A DNA stretch of 64,000 nt from Azotobacter paspali. GTDB taxonomy: Bacteria > Pseudomonadota > Gammaproteobacteria > Pseudomonadales > Pseudomonadaceae. The translations under genes and the position numbers were made by a program. The notes beneath the pieces are model-generated. The model had not been told where the DNA came from, did no database searches, and was given only the letters and a program-made list of their open reading frames with translations. Numbering within the stretch: position 1 is the first letter of the stretch; the number at the start of each line of letters is the position of its first letter. This document shows positions 26,096 to 35,058 of this stretch, one piece after another. Location: assembly GCF_042434745.1 (NCBI RefSeq), contig NZ_JBHLSS010000009.1. One strand, 5' to 3'.

Positions 26096-26623
26096 ATGTT
26101 GAATGGGCCGATTCCACCTCACGTTGATCCACGCAAGCTGGCTGATCGCAGTGCGACCCTTAAGGGCGAGCTGTCGCTGGCTAGTTTGTCGCGTCTTTGC
26201 GATCCACTTGCCGAAGATGCGGGGCTTGTACATGCGAAATTCCGTTTTGAGCGCGACGAGCACAAGACTGTGGTCATCCACAGCGAGCTTGATGTCGAGG
26301 TCAGGATGGTTTGCCAGCGTTGTTTGGAGCTGGTCGCCTTGCCGATCCACAGCGAATGCCATTACGCGGTGGTGAAGGTGGGGGCGAGCGCGCAGTCGTC
26401 GCCCAGGGACTATGACGTGCTGGAGGTTGGGGAGGAGCCCTTGGATCTGTTGGCATTGATCGAGGATGAGCTGTTGCTGGCCTTGCCCATCGTTCCGCTC
26501 CATGACCCTGATGTTTGCCAGCCACCGGCCGGGTCCGAAGTGCCCGAACCGAGCGAGGACGAGGTATCGCGGTCCAACCCGTTCAGCGTATTGGCGCAGT
26601 TAAAGCGCGACCCAAACGTTTAG
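26096..26623 (+). CDS. yceD: DUF177/YceD large-ribosomal-RNA accumulation protein
   Basis: 175-residue YceD/DUF177 protein, linked in other bacteria to 23S rRNA accumulation. Visible are VRMVCQRCLELVALP with the paired cysteines, the acidic segment DVLEVGEEPLDLLALIEDELLLALPIVPLHD, a third cysteine in VCQPPAG, and the conserved tail NPFSVLAQLKRD. It sits 13 nt before rpmF, the usual partner. The leader predicted from its promoter is nearly absent. Confidence 0.9.
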   Translation: MLNGPIPPHVDPRKLADRSATLKGELSLASLSRLCDPLAEDAGLVHAKFRFERDEHKTVVIHSELDVEVRMVCQRCLELVALPIHSECHYAVVKVGASAQSSPRDYDVLEVGEEPLDLLALIEDELLLALPIVPLHDPDVCQPPAGSEVPEPSEDEVSRSNPFSVLAQLKRDPNV

Positions 26624-26636
26624 GAGTTAATCAGTT

Positions 26637-26819
26637 ATGGCTGTTCAGCAGAACAAAAAGTCCCGTTCCGCACGTGACATGCGTCGTTCCCACGACGCGC
26701 TTGAGGCAAATGCCCTGTCCGTCGAGAAGAGCACCGGTGAAGTGCACCTGCGTCACCACGTGTCCCCGGATGGTTTCTACCGTGGCCGCAAGGTGATCGA
26801 CAAGGGCTCCGACGAGTAA
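26637..26819 (+). CDS. rpmF: 50S ribosomal protein L32
   Basis: 60-residue L32 of the large ribosomal subunit. It opens MAVQQNKKSRSARDMRRSHDAL and ends with HHVSPDGFYRGRKVI. The zinc-coordinating cysteines found in some L32 proteins are absent, i.e. a Cys-minus form. AGGAG lies 8-12 nt upstream of the ATG. plsX starts 3 nt after the stop. Confidence 0.96.
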   Translation: MAVQQNKKSRSARDMRRSHDALEANALSVEKSTGEVHLRHHVSPDGFYRGRKVIDKGSDE

Positions 26820-26822
26820 CTC

Positions 26823-27839
26823 TTGTCTGCTTCGCTCATCGCTGTCGATGCAATGAGCGGGGACTCCGGTCCCCGCTGTGTTGTTCCGGCCTGTCTCGCT
26901 TGCCTGGGCGAGACTCCCTCGCTGCAATTGGTCCTTGTCGGCCAGGCTTCCCTTCTTGAAGAGCTGATTGCCCGCTATCCCCGGGTCGATCGCGCGCGCC
27001 TGAGCGTCGTGCATGCCGGGGAAGTGATCGCCATGGACGAGCGTCCCGCCTATGCTTTGCGCAGCAAGGCCGACTCGTCCATGCGCGTGGCTCTAGAGTT
27101 GCTGCGCGAGCGGCGGGTACAGGCCTGTGTCAGTGCTGGCAATACGGGAGCGCTGATGGCGTTGTCCCGGCATGTCCTGAAGACCCTGCCGGGCGTCGAC
27201 CGGCCGGCGATGTTCGCGGCTCTCCCCACTGAGCAGGGGGGCTGTCACCTTCTCGACCTGGGTGCCAACATGGATTGCACCGCCGAGCACCTGTATCAGT
27301 TCGCGGTGATGGGTTCGGTCGCCGCGGAAGCGCTCGGCATGGAGCGTCCGCGGGTGGCATTGCTGAACGTCGGTACCGAGGAAGTCAAAGGCAATCAGCA
27401 GGTCAAGCAAGCCGCCGTTCTGCTGCAACAGGCCAGGGGAATCAACTACGTTGGTTTCATCGAGGGCGATGGCCTCTACCGTGGGGAGGCCGATGTGGTG
27501 GTCTGCGACGGCTTCGTCGGCAATATCCTGCTGAAGGCCAGTGAAGGTCTGGCTGCCATGATTGCCGGAGAGGTCAGGGCGCAATTCGGAGGCAGCCTCG
27601 CCTCGCGGCTGGTCGGTGTCCTGGCCTTGCCCTTCTTGCGTCGATTGCAGGCCCGCCTGGCGCCGGCGCGACACAATGGGGCCAGTTTTCTCGGCTTGCA
27701 GGGAATAGTGGTGAAAAGTCATGGCGCGGCAGGTGCTGAAGGGTTTCGCAGCGCAATACTTCATGCGCAGGCGGAGATTCGCGAGAATCTTCCGCAACAT
27801 CTGCACGACCGCCTACAGGCGCTGTTGGTCGGGCACTGA
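26823..27839 (+). CDS. plsX: Phosphate acyltransferase PlsX
   Basis: Converts acyl-ACP to acyl-phosphate, the first step of phospholipid synthesis by the PlsX/Y route. 338 residues: IAVDAMSGDSGP at the N-terminus, VSAGNTGALMALSRHVLKTLPG, LLDLGANMDC, LLNVGTEEVKGNQ, FIEGDGLYRGEADVVVCDGFVGNILLK. The start is TTG (26823), supported by the remembered homologue start MSA.IIA-like; no ATG or GTG lies near. It begins directly after rpmF, so translation probably depends on coupling. Confidence 0.93.
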   Translation: MSASLIAVDAMSGDSGPRCVVPACLACLGETPSLQLVLVGQASLLEELIARYPRVDRARLSVVHAGEVIAMDERPAYALRSKADSSMRVALELLRERRVQACVSAGNTGALMALSRHVLKTLPGVDRPAMFAALPTEQGGCHLLDLGANMDCTAEHLYQFAVMGSVAAEALGMERPRVALLNVGTEEVKGNQQVKQAAVLLQQARGINYVGFIEGDGLYRGEADVVVCDGFVGNILLKASEGLAAMIAGEVRAQFGGSLASRLVGVLALPFLRRLQARLAPARHNGASFLGLQGIVVKSHGAAGAEGFRSAILHAQAEIRENLPQHLHDRLQALLVGH

Positions 27840-27934
27840 TGTGACCGTGGCCGTGGGCCTGTCATACAACTGATTAACACGCGTCCGGCATGCTCCGGGC
27901 GCTCCCGAAGAAAGATCATCAGGGATCTGTTCAT

Positions 27935-28873
27935 ATGCCTGTTTCCCCCGCATTCGTCTTTCCTGGCCAGGGGTCGCAGTCCCTCGGCATGCTGGCCGAT
28001 CAGGCCGCCCGGTATCCGCTGATCGGTACCACATTTGCCGAAGCTTCCGAATCCCTGGGCTACGATCTCTGGGCACTAGTCCAGCAGGGACCGGAAGGCT
28101 TGCTCAACCAGACCGACAAGACCCAGCCGGCGATCCTGGCCGCCTCTATCGCCTTGTGGCGACTCTGGCAGGCCGAGGGCGGGGGGCTTCCAGCCTTCGT
28201 CGCAGGACACAGCCTCGGCGAGTATTCCGCGCTGGTCGCCGCCGACAGCCTGCCTTTCGCCGATGCGCTGAAGCTAGTCGAGTGCCGGGGGCAATTGATG
28301 CAGCAGGCCGTGCCTGCCGGTCAGGGAGGCATGGCGGCGATTCTTGGCCTGGATGATGCCGATGTTCTGGCCGCCTGCGCCGAGTCCGAGCAGGGCGAGG
28401 TGGTTAGCGCCGTGAACTTTAACGCACCAGGACAGGTGGTGATCGCCGGTTCCGCCGCGGCGGTCGGCCGTGCCATCGAGGCCTGCAAGGCGCGCGGCGC
28501 CAAACGCGCAATGGCCTTGCCGATCAGCGTGCCGTCGCATTGCGCTCTGATGCGTCCGGCGGCGGAGCGTTTCGCCGAGGCGGTGGAGGTGATCGCCTGG
28601 CAGGCGCCGCGTATTCCGCTGGTGCAGAATGTCAGCGCCGCCGTGGTCAGCGATCCGGATGTCCTCAAGCGCGATCTGCTGGCGCAGCTCTACAGCCCGG
28701 TACGCTGGGTCGAGTCCATGATCTGCCTGGCTGGCCGGGGGGTCACCGATCTGGTCGAATGCGGCCCGGGCAAGGTGCTTTCCGGATTGAACAAGCGTTG
28801 TGTCAAGGGCATCAATACCCACAACTTGGATACCCCCGAGGCCTTCGTTGCGGCTCGCGCCGCGCTGGCCTGA
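27935..28873 (+). CDS. fabD: Malonyl-CoA:ACP transacylase FabD
   Basis: Loads malonyl groups on ACP. 312 residues: FVFPGQGSQ at residues 7-15, catalytic Ser93 in AGHSLGEYSAL, the active-site His in PSHCALM, and VQNVSAAV. ATG 27935 has AGGGA at 27921-27925; longer in-frame extensions upstream do not match the family. 95 nt separate it from plsX and 14 nt from fabG. fabH is not present between plsX and fabD, unlike E. coli. Confidence 0.95.
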   Translation: MPVSPAFVFPGQGSQSLGMLADQAARYPLIGTTFAEASESLGYDLWALVQQGPEGLLNQTDKTQPAILAASIALWRLWQAEGGGLPAFVAGHSLGEYSALVAADSLPFADALKLVECRGQLMQQAVPAGQGGMAAILGLDDADVLAACAESEQGEVVSAVNFNAPGQVVIAGSAAAVGRAIEACKARGAKRAMALPISVPSHCALMRPAAERFAEAVEVIAWQAPRIPLVQNVSAAVVSDPDVLKRDLLAQLYSPVRWVESMICLAGRGVTDLVECGPGKVLSGLNKRCVKGINTHNLDTPEAFVAARAALA

Positions 28874-28887
28874 ACAAGGAGATGAGA

Positions 28888-29631
28888 ATGAGTCTGCAAG
28901 GCAAAGTGGCGCTGGTCACCGGTGCCAGCCGTGGCATCGGCCAGGCGATCGCGCTGGAGCTCGGCCGGCAGGGCGCCGTGGTGATCGGTACGGCCACTTC
29001 GTCGAGCGGTGCCGAAAGCATCGCCGAAACCCTGAAGAGCAATGGCATCGAGGGTGCCGGTCTGGTACTGGATGTATCCAGTGACGAGTCCGTCGCCACG
29101 ACCCTGGAGCATATCCAGCAGCATCTCGGCCAACCCGCCATCCTCGTCAATAATGCCGGCATCACCCGCGATAATCTGATGTTGAGGATGAAGGACGAGG
29201 AGTGGCACGACGTCATCAATACCAACCTCAACAGCCTCTATCGCCTGTCCAAGGCGGTCCTGCGCGGCATGACCAAGGCCCGCTGGGGACGTATTGTCAA
29301 CATCGGCTCGGTAGTGGGGGCGATGGGCAATGCCGGTCAGGTCAACTATGCAGCCGCCAAGGCCGGGCTGGAGGGCTTCAGTCGTGCCCTGGCCCGTGAG
29401 GTCGGCTCGCGCGGGATTACCGTCAATGCGGTGGCGCCCGGTTTCATCGATACCGACATGACCCGCGAACTGCCCGAGGCGCAGCGTAATGCCCTGCTAG
29501 GCCAGATTCCGCTGGGCCGCTTGGGGCAGGCGGGAGAGATAGCTCAGGTTGTCGCCTTTCTGGCCTCCGATGGTGCATCCTATGTCACCGGAGCTACCAT
29601 TCCGGTCAACGGTGGAATGTACATGAGTTGA
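28888..29631 (+). CDS. fabG: 3-oxoacyl-ACP reductase FabG
   Basis: NADPH-dependent reduction of 3-oxoacyl-ACP. 247 residues of the short-chain dehydrogenase fold: TGASRGIGQAIA, NNAGITRDNLM, catalytic Ser in NIGSVVGAMG, the YxxxK pair in VNYAAAKAG, and the NAVAPGFIDTDMT stretch. ATG 28888 is chosen because AAGGAG (28876-28881) is too close to the ATG at 28882. Confidence 0.95.
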   Translation: MSLQGKVALVTGASRGIGQAIALELGRQGAVVIGTATSSSGAESIAETLKSNGIEGAGLVLDVSSDESVATTLEHIQQHLGQPAILVNNAGITRDNLMLRMKDEEWHDVINTNLNSLYRLSKAVLRGMTKARWGRIVNIGSVVGAMGNAGQVNYAAAKAGLEGFSRALAREVGSRGITVNAVAPGFIDTDMTRELPEAQRNALLGQIPLGRLGQAGEIAQVVAFLASDGASYVTGATIPVNGGMYMS

Positions 29632-29740
29632 TGTGACGCGCGCCCCAAGACAACAGTCAAAGAGCAATCCGAAATCTCACCGAACTGCCGAGCTGGAAAA
29701 GGCAGGTCGTCGGGGCTGTCCGGAGGGGGAAGGCTTCGGC

Positions 29741-29768
29741 TTGAAATGCTGAAATCCCTTTCTATAAA
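29741..29768 (+). promoter_or_regulatory. Promoter of acpP
   Basis: TTGAAA (29741-29746), 16-nt spacer, TATAAA (29763-29768); start near 29775, a ~44-nt leader. A separate strong promoter fits the high demand for ACP. Confidence 0.75.
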
Positions 29769-29818
29769 CTTACTCGCATTCCATCTGCCTGGTTTGTCCA
29801 TAGGAGTGAAAATAAGGT

Positions 29819-30055
29819 ATGAGCACCATCGAAGAACGCGTCAAGAAGATCGTTGCTGAGCAACTTGGCGTCAAAGAAGAGGAAGTCACCAACAGCGCTT
29901 CCTTTGTCGAAGACTTGGGCGCCGACTCTCTTGACACCGTCGAGCTGGTGATGGCTCTCGAAGAGGAGTTTGAGACCGAGATTCCGGACGAACAGGCCGA
30001 GAAGATCACCACTGTGCAGGAAGCCATCGATTACATCAATGCTCACGCACAATAA
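29819..30055 (+). CDS. acpP: Acyl carrier protein AcpP
   Basis: 78-residue acidic four-helix carrier. The phosphopantetheine site is Ser37 in [17 protein letters not shown]. It has its own promoter and a factor-independent terminator, so it can be made in excess of flanking fabG and fabF. Confidence 0.97.
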
Positions 30056-30081
30056 GTAATCGTCGCTCCCGACTCGGAAAA

Positions 30082-30115
30082 GCCGCACAGCCCAAAAGGC
30101 GTGCGGTTTTTCTTT
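30082..30115 (+). terminator. Terminator after acpP
   Basis: CCGCAC-A-GCC pairs with GGC-GTGCGG around loop CAAAA (30083-30106), followed by a T-rich run to 30115. Confidence 0.85.
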
Positions 30116-30207
30116 AACGGAAATAATTAGAATTTTATCCGATACTTGTCGGTTATGTTCACTTTGCCAAGGTGGTAACAGGAGGCGGTGTCCCCAGAGG
30201 GGCGCTT

Positions 30208-30227
30208 ATAGCCTGCAGGCAGGCTAT
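30208..30227 (+). promoter_or_regulatory. Hairpin in the fabF upstream region
   Basis: ATAGCCTGC (30208-30216) and GCAGGCTAT (30219-30227) form a perfect 9-bp stem 44 nt before the fabF start. A smaller CCCC/GGGG hairpin lies just before it. The role is unknown; it may protect or tune the fabF message. Confidence 0.45.
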
Positions 30228-30270
30228 CGAGCCGGCCTCGCGCAGTAACGAAGAACATGAGGAGATTGCT

Positions 30271-31515
30271 TTGTCACGTAGACGCGTCGTGGTCACTGGA
30301 CTGGGGATGTTGTCGCCGCTGGGTACCGATGTGCCGAGCAGTTGGCAGGGGGTCCTGGCTGGTCGCAGTGGCATCGCTCCGCTCGAGCACATGGATCTGT
30401 CCGCCTACTCCACCCGCTTCGGCGGTTCGGTGAAGGGGTTCGACGTCGAGCAATACCTGTCGCTCAAGGAGGCCCGCAAGCTCGATCTGTTCATCCAATA
30501 TGGTCTGGCTGCCAGTTTTCAAGCCGTGCGCGATTCCGGCCTGGAAATCACCGACGCCAATCGGGAGCGCATCGGTGTGGCCATGGGGTCCGGCATCGGC
30601 GGCCTCACCAATATCGAGAACAACTGCCGGTCCCTCATCGAGCAGGGGCCTCGGCGTATTTCTCCGTTCTTCGTGCCGGGCTCGATTATCAACATGATTT
30701 CCGGTTTCCTGTCGATTCACCTAGGCCTGCAGGGACCGAACTACGCTATGGTCACCGCCTGCACCACTGGTACCCACTGCATCGGCATGGCAGCGCGCAA
30801 CATCGCCTATGGCGAAGCCGATGCCATGGTCGCCGGCGGGGCCGAAATGGCGGCCTGCGGGCTGGGCATCGGCGGGTTCGGCGCGGCCCGGGCGCTGTCC
30901 ACGCGCAACGAGGAGCCGGCACGTGCCAGCCGTCCCTGGGATAAGGGACGCGACGGCTTCGTGCTTTCCGACGGTGCCGGCGCGCTGTTGCTCGAAGAGC
31001 TGGAGCATGCCAAGGCGCGGGGCGCCACCATCTATGCCGAACTGGTCGGCTTCGGCATGAGCGGCGATGCCTTCCACATGACCTCGCCGCCGGAAGACGG
31101 CTCCGGTGCGGCCCGTTGCATGCGCAACGCCCTGCGCGATGCCGGCCTGAACGTCGACCAGGTCCAGTACATCAATGCCCACGGCACTTCGACGCCGGCT
31201 GGCGATCTGGCCGAGGTGGCTGCGCTCAAGTCGGTTTTCGGCGAGAGTGCCTACCGGCTGTCGGTCAGCTCGACCAAATCCATGACCGGTCATCTGCTCG
31301 GTGCCGCCGGTGCGGTCGAGGCCATCTTCAGCATACTGGCGATCCGCGATCAGGTCGCCCCGCCGACCATCAATCTGGACGATCCGGACGAAGGCTGCGA
31401 TCTCGATTTTGTGGCCCATGAGGCCAAGAGGCTGCCGATCGAGGTGGTGCTCTCCAACTCCTTCGGCTTCGGTGGGACCAACGGCTCGCTGGTGTTCCGC
31501 CGATTCGCCGACTGA
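30271..31515 (+). CDS. fabF: Beta-ketoacyl-ACP synthase II FabF
   Basis: Elongating condensing enzyme of fatty acid synthesis. 414 residues, thiolase fold. Catalytic Cys in ACTTGTHCIGMA, the two His in YINAHGTSTPAGD and KSMTGHLLGAAG, the Lys just before the latter, and the end LSNSFGFGGTNGSLVF. The start is TTG 30271: homologues begin MSRRRVV, and AGGAG (30260-30264) is spaced 6 nt from it. Separated from acpP by a terminator, it overlaps pabC by one base. Confidence 0.94.
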   Translation: MSRRRVVVTGLGMLSPLGTDVPSSWQGVLAGRSGIAPLEHMDLSAYSTRFGGSVKGFDVEQYLSLKEARKLDLFIQYGLAASFQAVRDSGLEITDANRERIGVAMGSGIGGLTNIENNCRSLIEQGPRRISPFFVPGSIINMISGFLSIHLGLQGPNYAMVTACTTGTHCIGMAARNIAYGEADAMVAGGAEMAACGLGIGGFGAARALSTRNEEPARASRPWDKGRDGFVLSDGAGALLLEELEHAKARGATIYAELVGFGMSGDAFHMTSPPEDGSGAARCMRNALRDAGLNVDQVQYINAHGTSTPAGDLAEVAALKSVFGESAYRLSVSSTKSMTGHLLGAAGAVEAIFSILAIRDQVAPPTINLDDPDEGCDLDFVAHEAKRLPIEVVLSNSFGFGGTNGSLVFRRFAD

Positions 31516-32330
31516 TGGCCTGCTGGATCGACGGCCGGCCCGATGAGTCGCTACCTCCGACCGACCGTGGTCTGGCCTATGGCGATGGCCTGTTCGAGAC
31601 CATCGCCGTGCGTCGTGGGCAGCCGTTGCTGCTGGAGCGGCACTTGGCTCGTCTGGCCGAGGGCTGTGCCAGGCTGGCGCTTCCCGGCGACCCGGCCTCG
31701 ATCCGTGCCGAACTGCTGGCCTTTTCGGCCGCGTTGGGCGAGGGCGTGGCCAAGCTGCTGCTGACCCGCGGCGACGGTCTGCGCGGTTATGCGGCCCCCC
31801 AGCCGCCGCAGTCGCGGCGTATCCTCCTGGGCAGTCCACCTCCTCGGTATCCGCCGGGCAATGCCGTGCAGGGTGTGCGGCTCTATCCCTGCCGTACCCG
31901 CCTGGCCGAGCAGCCCCTGCTGGCCGGACTCAAGCATCTCAATCGCTTGGAGCAGGTGCTCGCCCGTGCCGAGTGGCGGGATGCCGAGCACGCTGAAGGA
32001 CTGATGCGCGATCTGTCGGGACGGGTGATCGAGGGGGTTTTCAGCAACCTGTTCCTGGTCCGGGACGGTGTCCTGCTGACTGCTGACCTGTGCCGTTGCG
32101 GGGTAGCCGGGGTCATGCGCGCGGAAATTTTCGAACATGCGGAACGAGCGGGCATCGCGGTGCAGGTACGTGATATCGACTTCGCCGAGCTGTTGGCGGC
32201 GGACGAGGTTTTTCTCTGCAATAGTCTCTATGGCATCTGGCCGGTCCGCCGGTTCGAAGAACACGACTGGCCGGTCGGCACGCTCACCCGTAAACTGCAG
32301 GGCTCGATCCGCAAGCTACTGGACTCCTGA
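31515..32330 (+). CDS. pabC: Aminodeoxychorismate lyase PabC
   Basis: PLP enzyme that makes 4-aminobenzoate for folate. 271 residues, fold-type IV (branched-chain aminotransferase-like): DRGLAYGDGLFETI (~residues 17-30), the PLP lysine in LAGLKHLNRLEQVLARAEW, EGLMRDLSGRVIEGVFSNLFLV, and FLCNSLYGIWPV. It is placed between fabF and mltG as in E. coli and Pseudomonas. Confidence 0.93.
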   Translation: MACWIDGRPDESLPPTDRGLAYGDGLFETIAVRRGQPLLLERHLARLAEGCARLALPGDPASIRAELLAFSAALGEGVAKLLLTRGDGLRGYAAPQPPQSRRILLGSPPPRYPPGNAVQGVRLYPCRTRLAEQPLLAGLKHLNRLEQVLARAEWRDAEHAEGLMRDLSGRVIEGVFSNLFLVRDGVLLTADLCRCGVAGVMRAEIFEHAERAGIAVQVRDIDFAELLAADEVFLCNSLYGIWPVRRFEEHDWPVGTLTRKLQGSIRKLLDS

Positions 32331-32336
32331 TTCGTG

Positions 32337-33413
32337 ATGCGAAAATGGCTGTTGCTGCTGGAAAGTGGCCTGCTGGTGGGGGGACTGCTCATGTCGTCCG
32401 CCGTCTGGCAGCAGAGGGCCGCGCTCGAACAGCCTCTGAGGCTCGCCGAGGAGCGTCTGCTGGAGGTTCCGAGCGGTGCCACGCCCAGCGGTCTGCTCAA
32501 TCGTCTGCAGGACGAGGGACTGTTGCACGGGAGCTTCTGGCTGCGCCTGTACTGGCGCTTCAATCTGTCTGAGCAGGGCATGCGCAGCGGCGAATATCGC
32601 TTGGAGCCAGGCATGACGGCCGCCGAACTGCTCGAACTCTGGCAGCGTGGCGAGGTGGTGCAGTACAACCTCACTTTGGTGGAGGGCTGGAGCTTCCGTC
32701 AGGTTCGGGCCGCATTGGCCCGGATCGACAAACTGGAGCAGTCCCTGGAGGGGGTTTCCGATGCCGAACTGATGGCTCGGCTGGGTCAGCCGGATGCCCA
32801 CCCGGAGGGGCGCTTCTTCCCCGATACCTACCGCTATGTGCGTGGCATGAGCGACTTCGAGCTGCTCAGGCAGGCCCATGCCCGCCTGCAGCAGGTGCTC
32901 GCCGAGGAATGGGCCGGACGGTCGCCGGACCTGCCCTACGCGACGCCCTACGAAGCGTTGATCATGGCCTCGATCATCGAGAAGGAAACCGGCATTCCCC
33001 GCGAACGCGGGCAGATCGCCGGCGTGTTCGTGCGGCGCCTGGAGCAGGGCATGCTGCTGCAGACCGATCCGACTGTCATCTATGGCCTAGGCGAGCGCTA
33101 CAACGGCAAGCTCGGGCGCGCCGAGCTGCTCGCGACCACTCCCTACAACACCTATGTCCAGCCCGGCTTGCCACCGACGCCGATCGCTCTGCCGGGACGC
33201 GAGGCGATCCATGCGGCGCTGCATCCGGCGGAGGGCCGCGAGCTGTATTTCGTCGCCCGCGGCGATGGCAGCCACATCTTTTCCGAAACCCTGGAGGCGC
33301 ATAACCAGGCGGTGCGCGAGTACCAGCTTAAGCGCCGCGCCGATTACCGCTCCAGCCCATCGTCCGAGGCGGTGGAGCGTTCCGAGCGGCAAGACGACGA
33401 GGAAAACCCGTGA
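32337..33413 (+). CDS. mltG: Endolytic murein transglycosylase MltG
   Basis: Membrane-anchored transglycosylase that terminates glycan strands. 358 residues: N-terminal membrane segment (residues 5-25), a LysM-like region, and the YceG domain with TLVEGWSFRQVR, PEGRFFPDTY, and ALIMASIIEKETGIPRERG containing the catalytic Glu. TDPTVIYGLG and TPYNTYVQPGLPPTPIALPG follow. ATG 32337 is preferred over the adjacent GTG 32334. It overlaps tmk. Confidence 0.93.
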   Translation: MRKWLLLLESGLLVGGLLMSSAVWQQRAALEQPLRLAEERLLEVPSGATPSGLLNRLQDEGLLHGSFWLRLYWRFNLSEQGMRSGEYRLEPGMTAAELLELWQRGEVVQYNLTLVEGWSFRQVRAALARIDKLEQSLEGVSDAELMARLGQPDAHPEGRFFPDTYRYVRGMSDFELLRQAHARLQQVLAEEWAGRSPDLPYATPYEALIMASIIEKETGIPRERGQIAGVFVRRLEQGMLLQTDPTVIYGLGERYNGKLGRAELLATTPYNTYVQPGLPPTPIALPGREAIHAALHPAEGRELYFVARGDGSHIFSETLEAHNQAVREYQLKRRADYRSSPSSEAVERSERQDDEENP

Positions 33414-34045
33414 GCCGAGGTCTTTTCATCACCCTCGAAGGGCCGGAGGGGGCTGGCAAGAGCACCAATCGCGACTACCTCGCCGAAGGCCTGCGCGCCG
33501 CCGGCCGCGAGGTGGTGCTGACTCGCGAGCCGGGCGGAACGCCGCTGGCCGAGCGCATCCGCGAACTGTTGCTGGCGCCCGCTAGCGAGCCGATGGCGGT
33601 GGACACCGAACTGCTGCTGGTCTTCGCCGCCCGCGCCCAGCATCTGGCCGGTGTGATCCGGCCAGCGCTGGTGCGCGGCGCCGTGGTGCTCTGCGACCGT
33701 TTCACCGATGCTTCCTATGCCTACCAGGGCGCTGGCCGTGGCGTGTCCGAGGAGCGCATCGCGATCTTGGAGCATTTCGTGCAGGGCGATCTGCGCCCCG
33801 ACCTGACCCTGCTCTTCGACCTACCGGTCGAGGTGGGGCTGGCCCGCGCCGCCGCCCGTGGCCGCCTGGATCGTTTCGAACAGGAGGGCCGCGCCTTTTT
33901 CGAAGCGGTGCGCCAGGCTTACCTGCGTCGCGCGGCGAACGATCCGGCCCGTTACCGGGTGGTTGATGCGGGGCGTCCCCTGGCGGAGGTCCAGCGCACA
34001 CTGGATGGCCTGCTGCCGCAACTGCTGGAGTCGCGCGGTGGCTGA
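33410..34045 (+). CDS. tmk: Thymidylate kinase
   Basis: Phosphorylates dTMP to dTDP. 211 residues: P-loop LEGPEGAGKSTN (~9-20), TREPGGTPLAERIRELLL, DRFTDASYAYQGAGRG and LARAAARGRLDRFEQE with the LID arginines. GTG overlaps the mltG stop (GTGA); the stop overlaps holB. Confidence 0.96.
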   Translation: MSRGLFITLEGPEGAGKSTNRDYLAEGLRAAGREVVLTREPGGTPLAERIRELLLAPASEPMAVDTELLLVFAARAQHLAGVIRPALVRGAVVLCDRFTDASYAYQGAGRGVSEERIAILEHFVQGDLRPDLTLLFDLPVEVGLARAAARGRLDRFEQEGRAFFEAVRQAYLRRAANDPARYRVVDAGRPLAEVQRTLDGLLPQLLESRGG

Positions 34046-35024
34046 AGTCCATCCCTGGCAGCAGGATCTGTGGCGGCGGCTGGCAGGCCGCGATCGGCAT
34101 GCCCACGCCTATCTGCTGCACGGTCCGGCCGGGATCGGCAAGCGGGCGCTGGCCGAACGCCTGGCGGCCCGCCTGCTGTGCCAAAGCCCAGCCGGCTTGG
34201 AGGCTTGTGGCCAGTGTAAGTCCTGCCGTCTGCTGCAGGCCGGCAGCCATCCGGATCATTTCCTGCTGGAGCCGGAAGAAGCGGACAAGGCGATTCGCGT
34301 CGATCAGGTGCGCGACCTGGTGGAGTTCGTCACGCAGACGGCTCAGCTCGGCGGGCGCAAGGTTGTCCTGCTGGAGCCGGCCGAGGCGATGAACCCGAAC
34401 GCCGCCAACGCCCTGCTCAAGAGTCTCGAGGAGCCCTCCGGAGAGAGCGTGCTATTGCTGATCAGCCACCAGCCGAGCCGCCTGCTGCCGACCATCCGGA
34501 GTCGTTGCGTGCAGCAGGCCTGCCCGTTGCCGGGGGCCGCCGACAGTCTCGCCTGGCTGCGTCAAGCACTGCCGGAACAGAGCGAGGCGGAACTGGGCGA
34601 ACTGCTCGTACTGGCCGGCGGCTCGCCGCTTTCCGCCTTGCGGCTGCATGGCGAAGGTGTGCGCGAGCAACGTGCGCGAGTAGTGGAGGGGGTGAAGCAA
34701 CTGCTCAAGCAGCAGGCCAGCGCCAGCCAACTGGCCGAGGCCTGGAACAGTGTGCCGCTGCTGCTGCTGTTCGACTGGTTCTGCGATTGGAGCCTGCTGA
34801 TCCTGCGCTATCAGTTGACCAGCGACGAGCGGGGCCTGGGGTTGGACGACATGGCCAGGGTCGTCCGCTACCTGGCGGAGAAGAGCGCGCAGTCCAGGGT
34901 CCTGGCCATCCAGGACTGGCTGCTGGCGCAGCGCCAGAAGGTACTCGCCAAGGCCAACCTCAACCGTGTCCTGCTTCTCGAGGCGTTGCTCGTGCAGTGG
35001 GCAGGCCTGCCCGGGCCGGGCTAG
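34038..35024 (+). CDS. holB: DNA polymerase III subunit delta prime
   Basis: Clamp-loader subunit. 328 residues of the AAA+ clamp-loader fold: YLLHGPAGIGKRALAERLAARLLC (modified P-loop), four zinc cysteines in ACGQCKSCRLL plus the preceding Cys, AMNPNAANALLKSLEEPS, and ISHQPSRLLPTIRSRCVQ (SRC motif). GTG at 34038 lies inside the tmk end; the frame upstream is only an overprint of tmk. Confidence 0.94.
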   Translation: MAEVHPWQQDLWRRLAGRDRHAHAYLLHGPAGIGKRALAERLAARLLCQSPAGLEACGQCKSCRLLQAGSHPDHFLLEPEEADKAIRVDQVRDLVEFVTQTAQLGGRKVVLLEPAEAMNPNAANALLKSLEEPSGESVLLLISHQPSRLLPTIRSRCVQQACPLPGAADSLAWLRQALPEQSEAELGELLVLAGGSPLSALRLHGEGVREQRARVVEGVKQLLKQQASASQLAEAWNSVPLLLLFDWFCDWSLLILRYQLTSDERGLGLDDMARVVRYLAEKSAQSRVLAIQDWLLAQRQKVLAKANLNRVLLLEALLVQWAGLPGPG

Positions 35025-35058
35025 AATCGCTGCCCGAATCAGCCATCCGGAGACCTGC

